From: Bacteroidales bacterium
Lineage (GTDB): Bacteria > Bacteroidota > Bacteroidia > Bacteroidales > UBA932
NCBI GenBank assembly: GCA_017631875.1
Contig: JAGBSL010000026.1
Coordinates: forward strand, 1-35,149
Direction of reading: 5' to 3'
DNA length: 35,149 nt
A program made the position numbers and the translations under genes. This document shows, piece by piece, positions 9,262 to 18,031 of the stretch. Numbering within the stretch: the first letter of the stretch is position 1; every line of letters starts with the position of its first letter. The notes below the pieces were generated by a model. It searched no databases. It saw nothing but the letters and a program-made list of their open reading frames with translations, and had not been told where the DNA came from.

Positions 9262-11614
9262 ATTTTATCTTATAAGGCTTGGCGCCTGATGGGATCTCGA
9301 TGAGTTGTCCGTCAGGCGTCTTTATTTTAAGAGTGTCTGCCCAACCGCCTGTGATGGTCATTTCTGTTGCGCGTCCGTCCTTCCAGCTGAGGTCTACTGT
9401 CGCGCCTCCACGTACTTTGAAGCTCTTGAGCGATCCTTCGCTCCACTCGTCAGGAAGAGCAGGGAGTATGTTGATGAATCCCTCGTGGCTCTGCAGGAGC
9501 ATCTCGCCGATGCCGGCAGCACCTCCGAAGTTGCCGTCTATCTGGAACGGAGGGTGTGAGCAGAACAGGTTAGGATAAGTTCCGCTGATGGCTCCATGTC
9601 CCGCAGGACTCGGCTCCAATAGGCTCCTGAACAGCTTTAGGGCTCTGTTTCCATCGCCCAGGCGCGCCCAGAAGTTCATCTTCCATGCTCGGCTCCAGCC
9701 GGTGGCCTCGTCTCCTCTTCTGTTTAGCGTAACTCTGCATGCTTCAGCGAGTTCCGGTGTACTTGAAGGTGATATCTGGTTGCTCGGATGCAGACCGTAA
9801 AGGTGCGAGACGTGCCTGTGGTGGATGTCGGCCTCCTGGTAGTCTTCCATCCATTCCATAAGGTAACCGTCAGGACTTATCCTGTGTGGTGCGAGCTTTT
9901 CCAATGCATTTCTGATCTCATCGGTCATGTCTGTTTCTCCAAGGATCTCCGCTGCCGACAAGGTGTTGGTGAACAGCTCCCTGACGATCTGGTTGTCCAT
10001 GGTCGGACCCATGCAGATGCTGACTCTGCGCCCGTCCATGATGAATTCGTTCTCAGGCGACGATGTCGGAGCGGTTACAAGATAACCGTTTACTGGTTCC
10101 TCAATCATGGTTGTCAGGAAGAACCTAGTCGCTCCCTTCAGAGCAGGGTAGACCTTTTTGAGGTATTCCTTGTCACCGGTATACATGTAATGCTCCCAAA
10201 GATGAGCGCACAGCCATGCGCCACCCGTGTTGGTCGCACCCCATGAAGGGTGCTCTCCCGGAGCGGTATAGTTCCACACGTTGGTCATCATGTGCTGCAC
10301 CCAGCCTTCCGCCTCGGGTCCGTAGAAGTCCTTGGCTGTCTTCTCTCCGCTTTCGACAAGACCGAGCGTCAGTTCTGTCAGCGGCAGGTGAAGCTCACTG
10401 AGGTTGCCCTGCTCGACGATCCAATGGTTCATCTGGACGTTGATGTTTGTGTGGTAGTCTCCGTTCCATGGGGTTGAGAACGTGTTAGCCCACAGTCCCT
10501 GGAGATTAGGCGGCAGGCAGCCGACCCTGCAGCTGGATATCATCAGGTATCTTCCATAATTGTAATACAGAGCTGCAAGTGCGTTGTCCTGTGCTCCTTC
10601 CGCATAAGCTATAAGCCTCTCATCGGTCGGAAGGCTTTCCGTTCCGGCTTCGGACTTTATGCTGATGCTGGCCCTGTCATAGAGATCCTTGTGGGCTGCT
10701 GTCGCTTCCTTATGCAGTCTCTCAGGATTATGTATGGCAGCAACCCTTGTAAGTGCGGTGCTGTCGTAGGATTCTTTCTCCAGATAGTCGGTCGCCGCAC
10801 TGGTGACTATCCATGCCTTGTCGGCATCTCTGACATGAATATATGGTGTCCCGGTGGAGTCTGTGACAATCTCGATAGCAGCCCTGACACCTTTGGTGAA
10901 GACCTTGGCGTATGAGGCATATCTCATTCCCTGGACCCCTTCGGCGCCGCTGTCGAGGCTTCCATACATCTTCAGGAGGCCGTCCTCGGTGGCTTCAAGA
11001 CTGCATCTGCCGGCTCTGTCCAGGCACATGTCAAAGCTCACTGACCCTTTACTGTCTGCTTCGACTTCTATTACGGTGACGTCAGCCGGACGAGAGACGT
11101 AATATCTTCTTGTATGCTTTACGTTGTCCAGTGTGAACTCAGTCCATGCGGTAGCCGTCTTCAGATCCAGACCTCTTGTGTATCGGGCCGCGCTGTCCGC
11201 ATCATGATGGTATTTCATGCATATCTGTCCCAGAACCTCATAGCTTCCGTATGTTCCGCCGCCGGTTGGTTTGTGTGGCACGAATCTCTCGTACATCACG
11301 TCCTGTGCCTGGGCGTTTCTGCCTTCAAGAAGCAGCGATCTTATCTCCTGGAGGCTAGCAGCGGCATCCGGATTGGCATAATCGGCCTCCGATCCGCTCC
11401 AGAGCGATATCTCGTTGAGTATGATGCTTTCTTCGTGAATTCCTCCGTACGGCATCATTCCCAGTCTGCCGTTGCCAAGCGGGAGGGTTTCCTCCCAGGC
11501 CAGTGCAGGGGAGTCGTACCATAGTACCGTTTCGGGATCTGTCGGGTGGTCTGACGAATTCAGACATGAGGCTGCCGTGATTGCGGCTATGACAAGCGGG
11601 ATTATCCTTTTCAT
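9251..11614 (-). CDS. Glycoside hydrolase family 95 alpha-L-fucosidase lipoprotein
   Basis: 787 residues, normal GH95 length. The signal peptide ends in a lipobox (ITAASC), so it is a predicted lipoprotein. The N-terminal domain begins WYDSPALAWEETLPLGNGRLG, the usual GH95 opening. Catalytic region: NLQGLWAN and HTNINVQMNHW near residue 390 carry the paired Asn residues used by the inverting mechanism, TSSPENEF near 520 the catalytic Glu, and QIDGNFGG near 693 the Asp. The family removes terminal alpha-1,2-linked L-fucose (or L-galactose) from host or plant glycans. No SusC/SusD pair or other glycosidase is nearby, so it stands outside a polysaccharide utilization locus here. Confidence 0.93.
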   Translation of the reverse strand: MKRIIPLVIAAITAASCLNSSDHPTDPETVLWYDSPALAWEETLPLGNGRLGMMPYGGIHEESIILNEISLWSGSEADYANPDAAASLQEIRSLLLEGRNAQAQDVMYERFVPHKPTGGGTYGSYEVLGQICMKYHHDADSAARYTRGLDLKTATAWTEFTLDNVKHTRRYYVSRPADVTVIEVEADSKGSVSFDMCLDRAGRCSLEATEDGLLKMYGSLDSGAEGVQGMRYASYAKVFTKGVRAAIEIVTDSTGTPYIHVRDADKAWIVTSAATDYLEKESYDSTALTRVAAIHNPERLHKEATAAHKDLYDRASISIKSEAGTESLPTDERLIAYAEGAQDNALAALYYNYGRYLMISSCRVGCLPPNLQGLWANTFSTPWNGDYHTNINVQMNHWIVEQGNLSELHLPLTELTLGLVESGEKTAKDFYGPEAEGWVQHMMTNVWNYTAPGEHPSWGATNTGGAWLCAHLWEHYMYTGDKEYLKKVYPALKGATRFFLTTMIEEPVNGYLVTAPTSSPENEFIMDGRRVSICMGPTMDNQIVRELFTNTLSAAEILGETDMTDEIRNALEKLAPHRISPDGYLMEWMEDYQEADIHHRHVSHLYGLHPSNQISPSSTPELAEACRVTLNRRGDEATGWSRAWKMNFWARLGDGNRALKLFRSLLEPSPAGHGAISGTYPNLFCSHPPFQIDGNFGGAAGIGEMLLQSHEGFINILPALPDEWSEGSLKSFKVRGGATVDLSWKDGRATEMTITGGWADTLKIKTPDGQLIEIPSGAKPYKIKFTD

Positions 11615-11631
11615 ATATGGGCGTGTTTTCG

Positions 11632-11639
11632 CAAAGTTA
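11632..11639 (-). promoter_or_regulatory. -7 box TAACTTTG for GH95
   Basis: Minus-strand TAnnTTTG match 18 bases before the GH95 ATG. It sits 12 bases from the divergent plus-strand box at 11652-11659, so the two promoters share their core region. Confidence 0.5.
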
Positions 11640-11651
11640 AGTATTTATTGT

Positions 11652-11659
11652 TATATTTG
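11652..11659 (+). promoter_or_regulatory. -7 box TATATTTG for the HAMP-trkH operon
   Basis: Exact TAnnTTTG match 22 bases before the ATG at 11682. Confidence 0.6.
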
Positions 11660-11681
11660 CGTGATTTAAACATGCATTGAT

Positions 11682-12506
11682 ATGGCATTCAGACTATTCA
11701 GACGCAACAGGGAGAAAAGGCCTTCGATGAGGGTCAGGCTGGTGCGCGCATTGGGCTCGATAGCGGCTGTCCTGCTGCTGTCAGGCATCATCTCCATTCT
11801 GGAATACCGACGTATGAGCGACTATGTATCGGAGCTCATCGCCTCAAATATCGAGAGTATAAACCGGTCCCAGCGTCTTGCGGACATCACCAGGGAATAT
11901 GACCAGCAGATGCTTGCTGTCGTCGTGACTAATGATATCGCCATCATGCCGAACTTCGATCTGGAGGACTTTACCGCTCAGGCTGACTCTCTCAAGGCAT
12001 CAGTGAAGTCCCCTCATGGAATGGAGATGGTCGACAGCGTAGTCGTTTCGTTCGATGCGTTCATGAGGACATCGCTGAAGTTCGATGAGGTGTTCCTGGC
12101 CGACAGCGTTGATACGGGAGAGTGGTTCTTCGGTACGCTGCAGCCTCGCTACAACGAGTTCCGTCACGATATCAATATCCTTAATGAGTCGATTCACGAG
12201 GATCTGCAGACGAATTCCGCCAACTTTGACGCAGGATTCTACCGAAGCATCATTCCGGGAGTCGTGTCTGTCGGAGCCGGTCTCCTAATGATATTCCTTC
12301 TCCTTTACTTCATAATGGTTAACTATGTCAATCCGATATACAGGATATCATCCGGTATAGATGCCTACAAGGCTACCGGAAGGATCTATAATTACCATTT
12401 TGACGGTGATGACCAGCTGGCTAACATAAATGCCGGCGTGTCTGACCTTACAGAGGAGAACCATGAGCTTAAACGCAGGATAAAGGCATTGAGAGAGAAG
12501 GAGTAG
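11682..12506 (+). CDS. Two-TM HAMP-like membrane sensor without output domain
   Basis: 274 residues. A basic N-terminus (FRLFRRNREKRPSMRVRLVR) leads into a first TM helix at about 25-43. An extracytoplasmic helical segment of roughly 150 residues, resembling a four-helix-bundle ligand domain, follows. A second TM helix lies at about 190-213, then a HAMP-like region (VNPIYRISSGIDAY to GDDQLANI) and a coiled-coil tail ending ENHELKRRIKALREKE. No histidine kinase, methyl-accepting or cyclase domain follows; the protein simply stops. It ends one base before the trkH ATG, so it is surely co-expressed with the channel. A role in sensing for, or gating of, TrkH is inferred from position only. No named family recognised. 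Confidence 0.8.
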   Translation: MAFRLFRRNREKRPSMRVRLVRALGSIAAVLLLSGIISILEYRRMSDYVSELIASNIESINRSQRLADITREYDQQMLAVVVTNDIAIMPNFDLEDFTAQADSLKASVKSPHGMEMVDSVVVSFDAFMRTSLKFDEVFLADSVDTGEWFFGTLQPRYNEFRHDINILNESIHEDLQTNSANFDAGFYRSIIPGVVSVGAGLLMIFLLLYFIMVNYVNPIYRISSGIDAYKATGRIYNYHFDGDDQLANINAGVSDLTEENHELKRRIKALREKE

Positions 12507-12507
12507 G

Positions 12508-13959
12508 ATGAACATCAAAGCCATATCCCATAATGTGGGCATGGCGCTGCTGGTCAGTGCCCTGTTCATGTTTCTGTCCCTGGTGGTTTCTTTAATCTAT
12601 GGGATGGACTCAGGCTTCACACCCCTTCTGATCAGTTTCATCATAACGCTCCTGGTGGGAGCTTTCCCGTTCATATTCACACGCAGACCGGGAGCCATGT
12701 CGCTTAAGGACGGCTTTATGACCATTGTCCTTTCGTGGCTTCTTTCATTCATATTCGGCATGTTGCCCTATGTGATGTGGGGAGGAGAGTTTACGCTCAT
12801 AAATGCCTGGTTTGAAAGTGTTTCGGGATATACTACCACCGGCTCGACAATTCTGAATGACATCGAGGCCCTGCCTCACAGCCTCCTTTTCTGGAGGTCG
12901 TCGACCCACTATATAGGCGGTCTGGGAGTAGTCGTCTTCCTTCTCCTTGTGCTTCCGGGAGCTAGTCCTTACAGACATAAGCTGACCAATATGGAGATGT
13001 CATCTTTGTCCAAGGAGGGTTACCGCTACAAGTCAAGCAAGGTCGTGATGATCATCACCAGCGTATATCTCGGCTTCACGGTCGTGTCCCTCCTGTCGCT
13101 CTGGGCTGCCGGCATGCCGTTCTTTGATGCTCTGAACCATGCGTTCAGCATTGCTGCCACAGGTGGCTTCAGCACAAGAAACCTCTCTATAGGTGCCTTC
13201 AATTCGGATCTTATCAATATTATAGTCCTTGTGCTTATGGCAGTCTGTGCCATGCATTTCGGACTCATATATGCGGTTTTTGCCACAGGTTCCCTCAAGC
13301 CGATGAACAATACCGTCGTGAAGTATTATTTCGGATCCATTCTTGTCTGCTCGGTGATAATCATGCTGTCCCTGCTGACCCAGGGAGGATATGACAGCGT
13401 AGGAAGGGCGGCTATGGATGCTTCGTTCACGGTAGTGAGCTACATGTCCACGGCAGGTTTTGCGATATGCGATAACTCCATGTGGCCATGGATGGCGGGA
13501 GTGGTCCTCCTGTTCGTGTCGTTCCAGTGCGGATGCTCGGGATCAACAACGGGAGGTATAAAGGTAGACAGGATCCTGATAGCCTTCAAGGCGATCGGGC
13601 ATGAGATCAGGCACAGGCTGCATCCTTCGGAGATCAGTCATGTGCGCATGAGCGGACACCATCTTTCCGACGGTTCCGTGAAGGCGGTGATGATGTACAT
13701 CGTGACTTATTTCCTCCTTACTTTCGCCTCCATCCTGATAGTGATGCTTTGTGGAGAAACTGCCACCGAGGCGGTTTCCGGTGTCATAGCGTCTATCGGT
13801 TCCGTCGGCCCTGGTCTTGGAGACCTTGGAAGCCTGGACAATTATTCCGCACAGGCTGCAGTGTCCAAGTTTGTCTATACGATGGACATGTTCCTTGGAC
13901 GTGTTGAGATATATCCGATACTTGTTGTCGTGTCAATGATGTTCAGGAGGGGAAAGTGA
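12508..13959 (+). CDS. trkH: TrkH-family potassium uptake channel subunit (copy 1)
   Basis: 483 residues, polytopic membrane protein. The four pore-loop filter sequences of the TrkH/Ktr superfamily are visible in order: GYTTTGST, AATGGFST, MSTAGFA and IASIGSVGPGLG. The conserved FQCGCSGSTTGGIK segment is also present. It imports K+ across the inner membrane, usually with a cytosolic TrkA/KtrA ring, which is not in this window. It is paralogous to the TrkH at 29009-30460, with the same length and a near-identical opening (MNIKAIS versus MNVKAIS). It lies between a HAMP-like sensor and a helicase gene whose ATG overlaps its stop. Confidence 0.95.
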   Translation: MNIKAISHNVGMALLVSALFMFLSLVVSLIYGMDSGFTPLLISFIITLLVGAFPFIFTRRPGAMSLKDGFMTIVLSWLLSFIFGMLPYVMWGGEFTLINAWFESVSGYTTTGSTILNDIEALPHSLLFWRSSTHYIGGLGVVVFLLLVLPGASPYRHKLTNMEMSSLSKEGYRYKSSKVVMIITSVYLGFTVVSLLSLWAAGMPFFDALNHAFSIAATGGFSTRNLSIGAFNSDLINIIVLVLMAVCAMHFGLIYAVFATGSLKPMNNTVVKYYFGSILVCSVIIMLSLLTQGGYDSVGRAAMDASFTVVSYMSTAGFAICDNSMWPWMAGVVLLFVSFQCGCSGSTTGGIKVDRILIAFKAIGHEIRHRLHPSEISHVRMSGHHLSDGSVKAVMMYIVTYFLLTFASILIVMLCGETATEAVSGVIASIGSVGPGLGDLGSLDNYSAQAAVSKFVYTMDMFLGRVEIYPILVVVSMMFRRGK

Positions 13960-15404
13960 TGGGAAGGAGTGATTTTCTATATTCGGGCTTTCTTTCGCAT
14001 CTGAAGCATGTTCCGACCTCGTGTCAGGACGCACTTTTGAGGAAGGTTGCGGATTTTGTGAGCACTGACGATGATGACATTCTTGTCGTTAACGGATATG
14101 CAGGTACGGGTAAGACGACTGCCGTGGCGTCAGTCATAGCCACGTTGAAGGAGTTCGGCACCAAGTGCGTGCTTCTTGCTCCGACCGGACGTGCAGCCAA
14201 GGTTCTTTCTTCATATGCGGGTCAGCCTGCTTTTACGATCCATAAGCACATCTATCGTCAGAAGTCTGTCGGAGGCGACGGCTTCGGGCAGTTCTCGCTT
14301 GCTCCCAATAAGGACAAGGAGACGCTATTTGTCGTTGACGAGGTGTCGCTGATAGGTATTGATGCAGGGCAGGCTTCGGGTGGTTCTGCCTTCGGCTCCG
14401 GCAACCTGCTGGATGACCTTATCGCCTTTGTGCGTGCCGGAGTGGAGTGTAAGGTAATCCTCATCGGCGACTCGGCACAGCTGCCTCCTGTGGGCCTGGA
14501 CGCCAGTCCTGCGCTGCTGCATGACTATATGGCGATGATGGGTGGAGTTGTGTTCGCTGAGCTGTCTACTGTGGTCCGTCAGCAGCAGGAGTCGGGCATA
14601 TTGCATAATGCTACTTTGATCAGACAGTTGATCTCCGAGATGGATTACGGACCGGGGGTGATGGATATCTGTGATCTCGGGCTTGAGATCGAGGGATTCG
14701 ATGATGTGAAGAGGATCAGTGGGGGAGACTTGATAGAGAAGATCTCGGATGCTTATGCCACATATGATGAGGATGAGACGGTGATTCTGTGCCGTTCCAA
14801 CAAGCGTGCTATTAAGTATAACCTTGGCATCCGTTCTACGGTCCAGTATAAGGAGGAGCGTCTTGTGCGCGACGACAAGCTGATGATCGTGAAGAACTGC
14901 TACCAGTTCCTGGAGGGCATCGAGGGCATGGATTATATTGCCAATGGAGATATAGCCAAGCTGAAGAAGATCTCGAAGTTCGAGGAGAGGTATGGGCTGC
15001 ATTTCGCGGAGGCGCGCATCTCGTTCCCGGACTATGATGATCAGGAGATTGTGGCGAAGGTGATTCTTGATACTTTGGAGTCGGAGAGTGCATCGTTGAC
15101 TTACGAGCAGTCGAATATGCTGTATCAGGGGGTCAATGAGGACTATGCCCACCTGACTACCAAGAAGAAGAGGTATGAGGCTGTACGTGAGGATAAGTAT
15201 TACAATGCGCTGCAGCTGAAATATGCCAATGCGATTACGTGCCATAAGTCCCAGGGAGGACAGTGGAGATGCGTGTTCATAGACAATCCGTTCTGGCAGG
15301 AGGAACTGACTGTGGACGACCTCAAGTGGCTCTACACAGCCATCACCCGAGCAACCGAAAAGGTTTATCTGGTTAATTTTAAGGATGAATTATTTACTAA
15401 CTAA
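13959..15404 (+). CDS. RecD2/UvrD-like ATP-dependent DNA helicase
   Basis: 481 residues from the ATG at 13959, which overlaps the trkH stop (TGATG) and follows a strong AGGAGG. Superfamily-1 motifs: Walker A NGYAGTGKTT near residue 45; Walker B VVDEVSLIG; GDSAQLPPVG (motif III); RQQQ; the late TCHKSQGGQW; and YTAITRATEKVYLV (motif VI). This matches compact RecD-like helicases common in Bacteroidota, which lack the long N-terminal region of RecD2. It probably translocates on single-stranded DNA in repair or replication. Its link to potassium transport is probably only transcriptional. Confidence 0.88.
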   Translation: MGRSDFLYSGFLSHLKHVPTSCQDALLRKVADFVSTDDDDILVVNGYAGTGKTTAVASVIATLKEFGTKCVLLAPTGRAAKVLSSYAGQPAFTIHKHIYRQKSVGGDGFGQFSLAPNKDKETLFVVDEVSLIGIDAGQASGGSAFGSGNLLDDLIAFVRAGVECKVILIGDSAQLPPVGLDASPALLHDYMAMMGGVVFAELSTVVRQQQESGILHNATLIRQLISEMDYGPGVMDICDLGLEIEGFDDVKRISGGDLIEKISDAYATYDEDETVILCRSNKRAIKYNLGIRSTVQYKEERLVRDDKLMIVKNCYQFLEGIEGMDYIANGDIAKLKKISKFEERYGLHFAEARISFPDYDDQEIVAKVILDTLESESASLTYEQSNMLYQGVNEDYAHLTTKKKRYEAVREDKYYNALQLKYANAITCHKSQGGQWRCVFIDNPFWQEELTVDDLKWLYTAITRATEKVYLVNFKDELFTN

Positions 15405-15411
15405 TATATCC

Positions 15412-15510
15412 CCGTCGGCAGGTGACAGAAACAATCCCTCCCACCGCTTCGCGGCGGGCCCCTCCCTCTGCGGCCAGAGGGGTAGCACGGTTTCTGTCAC
15501 CTGCCGACGG
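15412..15510. repeat. Compound palindrome with 21-base perfect outer arms and two inner hairpins
   Basis: The arms 15412-15432 and 15490-15510 are exact reverse complements. Between them lie two hairpins: 15440-15458 (stem of 8 with one mismatch, loop TTC) and 15464-15481 (perfect 7-base stem, loop CGGC). The structure follows the helicase stop directly and may also end that transcript, but has no clear U-tract. A separate hairpin, GAAATCG-GAA-CGATTTC, lies at 15526-15542. Together with the 67-base element beside it, almost the whole 223-base gap 15405-15627 is foldable. I see no gene and no clear promoter there. Confidence 0.85.
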
Positions 15511-15547
15511 AGACGAGCAAGTCAAGAAATCGGAACGATTTCGCAGA

Positions 15548-15614
15548 CCGGCCCGGGTAGGGCCGAAGTTCCCCCGGACAGGGGGATGTCACGAAGTGAC
15601 AGGGGGTTAAGATA
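15548..15614 (+). repeat. 67-base three-hairpin repeat, copy 1 (upstream of the DPP IV gene)
   Basis: Three adjacent perfect hairpins: GGCCC-GGGTA-GGGCC, CCCCC-GGACA-GGGGG and GTCAC-GAA-GTGAC, then AGGGGGTTAAGATA. It ends 13 bases before the ATG at 15628. The same 67-base element occurs at 31135-31201, with three differences, all in loops. Confidence 0.9.
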
Positions 15615-15627
15615 AATATAATTTAAT

Positions 15628-17925
15628 ATGAATAAGAAAGTAGTATTATCGGTGTTATTTGCAGTGGTGGCGGTGTGTGCCGCTGCCGCACAGGAGTTCA
15701 ACCCGGTTCCGCGTGCGTGGAAGTGGACCAGCGATCAGGATGTGGTGTTCAGCTATTTCGGTACTTTTACTGACGAGGCTGCATTTGCCGTGAATGCCCG
15801 TACAGGCGTACGTACTGAGGGCGTCAAGGCTCCGGCAAAGTATTCTGCATTTCCAGTCAGACCTGCAGGGGCAGTCAATATGACCTACTCGCCTGACTCG
15901 ACCAAAATTGCATTTACACGTGATAATGATCTCTATGTTGTAGATATTGCGACAGAGGTGGAGACACGTCTGACCTTCGATGGTTCGGATGTGATACTTA
16001 ATGGATATGCCTCATGGGTATATTATGAGGAGATTTTTGGCCGTGCGTCAAGGTACAGGGCGTTCTGGTGGTCGCCTGACAGCAAGAAGCTCGGCTTCTA
16101 CCGCTTCGACAACTCGCAGGTGCCTATGTTCCCGATTTACTCGGCATTTGCAAACCCTGAAGCTGCGGCTTCGCAATCGCAGAGTCCTCGCGTGACTGAC
16201 CTCGCCCTCGGCGGCTCGCTCAGCGAGACTCGCTATCCGAAGGCTGGCCAGACCAATCCGCAGGTCCGTATCGGTATCGTGGATCTTACTTCTGAGTGCA
16301 TCTCGTGCCCGATGCGATGCGAAGATGCGATTACATGGGCTGATTTTGACCCTTCGCTCGATCAGTATTTCGGCATTCCTTTCTGGGGACCTGACTCTCA
16401 GGAGTTCTTCATTGCCCGCATGCCTCGTCTTCAGAATACGATCGACCTCTATGCCGTGAATGTTGCAGACGGCTCTAAGCGTCATGTGTATAACGAGACC
16501 TACAAGACATGGCTCAACTGGTTTGAAGGCGTTGTCTTCACTGAAAACGGTCTTTATATGGCACGTGAGTTCGAGACAGGCTGGCAGCAGATCTACTTCC
16601 TCTCATACGACGGCAAGACCTTCCGCCGCCTCACTGATGGCCCGAACTGGAACGTGGACATCGTACGTGTTGACGAGAAGAAGGGTGATGTATACTACAC
16701 TGCAAAGCGTGATGCTGTCGCAAAGCAGGCTCTCTATAAGGTAGACAAGAAGGGAAAGATCACTCTCCTTACAGACCCTGCATATAACGCCACAGGTATA
16801 ACATTCTCACCTGATGGGAAATATTTTGTTGCTTCATTGTCGAATATGACTACTCCTACGAAGGTAGCCGTCATAACAAATAAGGGAGGAGTTGTGTCTT
16901 CTCCTGAGCATAATGAATGTGCTTATCCTATGGAACCATGGAACGTGGAGATCCTTAATGGACTGATCTGGGAAACCGTCACCGAGATACCTTCAGCGGC
17001 ATATCCGGTCTGCAATGTCGTTGCGGACATGAAGGGTCCTGATTATGATCCATCTGCATATGCGCTTCCGAAGCTTGTGTACATTACTACTGAAGACGGA
17101 TTCAAACTTCCAGGTATGATCGTATATCCTAAGGATTTTGATGAGACCAAGAAGTATCCTGTACATGTGGATATCTATGGAGGTCCGAACACTCCGTTGG
17201 TGCGTGACCGTTGGGTTGCTCCTAATGCTTCGAATCAGTGGTATTCTGAGAACGGCATCATCCAGATCACTGTGGATCCACGCGCTGCAGGTCATAACGG
17301 ACGCGCTGGTCTTGATATGATCTACCGTCAGCTGACAGTATGGGAGGTGAAGGATTTCTGCGCATGGGCTACCGCTCTTCAGAATCTTCCTTTCGTGGAT
17401 GCAGACAAGATCGGAGTAGAGGGATTCTCGTTCGGAGGAACCATGACTTCGATGCTCCTCATGCAGGCTCCAGACAAGTTCCATTATGGAATCGCCGGTG
17501 GCGGAGTCTATGACTGGGCACTCTATGACTCACACTATACAGAGCGCTACATGGACACTCCTCAGGCTAATCCTGAAGGATATGCTGTTTCAAAGGTGCT
17601 GAATTACGTTGACGGATATCCGGCAGACTATACTGCATGTGCCGGTGTTCCAGGTATTTCGACCGGTAGTGATACGTCATTGCGAGGAGCGTCAGCGACG
17701 TGGCAATCTGTTGAACCAGTCATGCTGAAGCTGACCCACGGCACCGGAGACGACAATGTCCACCATCAGAACACTCTCCAGCTCCTGGATGCCCTCCATC
17801 GTGCCGGCAAGAAGTTCGACTTCATGATCTACCCGGACGGCATGCACGGCTACTACGGCTACCAGGGCGACCACTTCCTCAAGGCCAACCACGCCTTCTG
17901 GCTTAAATACCTCCTTGGAAGATAA
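15628..17925 (+). CDS. Dipeptidyl peptidase IV-like serine peptidase (family S9), with in-frame repeat insertion
   Basis: 765 residues with signal peptide ending AAAAQ. The N-terminal beta-propeller includes the double-Glu motif (WVYYEEIFG) that anchors the substrate N-terminus. The C-terminal alpha/beta hydrolase domain has the triad Ser601 (GFSFGG), Asp708 (HGTGDDNVH) and His740 (GMHGYYG). The family removes X-Pro or X-Ala dipeptides in the periplasm, feeding peptide catabolism. Compared with my memory of P. gingivalis DPP IV it is longer (765 versus 723). About 30 extra residues lie between NYVDGY and the catalytic Asp, and include a palindromic repeat encoding residues 683-695. A second longer stretch lies around residues 176-200. 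All catalytic motifs are intact, so it is probably active. Confidence 0.92.
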   Translation: MNKKVVLSVLFAVVAVCAAAAQEFNPVPRAWKWTSDQDVVFSYFGTFTDEAAFAVNARTGVRTEGVKAPAKYSAFPVRPAGAVNMTYSPDSTKIAFTRDNDLYVVDIATEVETRLTFDGSDVILNGYASWVYYEEIFGRASRYRAFWWSPDSKKLGFYRFDNSQVPMFPIYSAFANPEAAASQSQSPRVTDLALGGSLSETRYPKAGQTNPQVRIGIVDLTSECISCPMRCEDAITWADFDPSLDQYFGIPFWGPDSQEFFIARMPRLQNTIDLYAVNVADGSKRHVYNETYKTWLNWFEGVVFTENGLYMAREFETGWQQIYFLSYDGKTFRRLTDGPNWNVDIVRVDEKKGDVYYTAKRDAVAKQALYKVDKKGKITLLTDPAYNATGITFSPDGKYFVASLSNMTTPTKVAVITNKGGVVSSPEHNECAYPMEPWNVEILNGLIWETVTEIPSAAYPVCNVVADMKGPDYDPSAYALPKLVYITTEDGFKLPGMIVYPKDFDETKKYPVHVDIYGGPNTPLVRDRWVAPNASNQWYSENGIIQITVDPRAAGHNGRAGLDMIYRQLTVWEVKDFCAWATALQNLPFVDADKIGVEGFSFGGTMTSMLLMQAPDKFHYGIAGGGVYDWALYDSHYTERYMDTPQANPEGYAVSKVLNYVDGYPADYTACAGVPGISTGSDTSLRGASATWQSVEPVMLKLTHGTGDDNVHHQNTLQLLDALHRAGKKFDFMIYPDGMHGYYGYQGDHFLKANHAFWLKYLLGR
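17674..17711 (+). repeat. Palindromic repeat family B, copy inside the DPP IV coding sequence
   Basis: 38 bases beginning ACGTCATTGCGAGG and ending GTGGCAATCTGT, the same conserved outer segments as at 26181-26217 and 27552-27586. It is read in frame as TSLRGASATWQS plus the first base of the next codon. Confidence 0.88.
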
Positions 17926-17963
17926 TGTTTACTTAAAATGCTGGTACACAGTGTTTTAAATCA

Positions 17964-17993
17964 ACAAGGGTCGGAAAATTTTCCGACCCTTGT
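17964..17993. terminator. Bidirectional terminator between DPP IV and the barrel-like gene
   Basis: Perfect 15-base arms (ACAAGGGTCGGAAAA and its complement) placed between two convergent genes. The central AAAATTTT supplies a run of U on either strand. Confidence 0.75.
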
Positions 17994-18031
17994 GTGGTTA
18001 ATTTGTTGGTAGTCAGGTGGTTATGTGAAAA

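Noticed and set aside
9251..11614. Polysaccharide utilization locus around the fucosidase
   Set aside because: No SusC, SusD, sulfatase or second glycosidase lies nearby.
14325..15245. 306-codon open frame on the minus strand inside the helicase gene
   Set aside because: It is antisense to a gene with complete helicase motifs; its translation has no recognisable domain and it results from codon bias.
15405..15627. Small genes in the hairpin-rich gap
   Set aside because: Short plus-strand frames there run straight through perfect palindromes and give arginine- and proline-rich peptides with no start signal.
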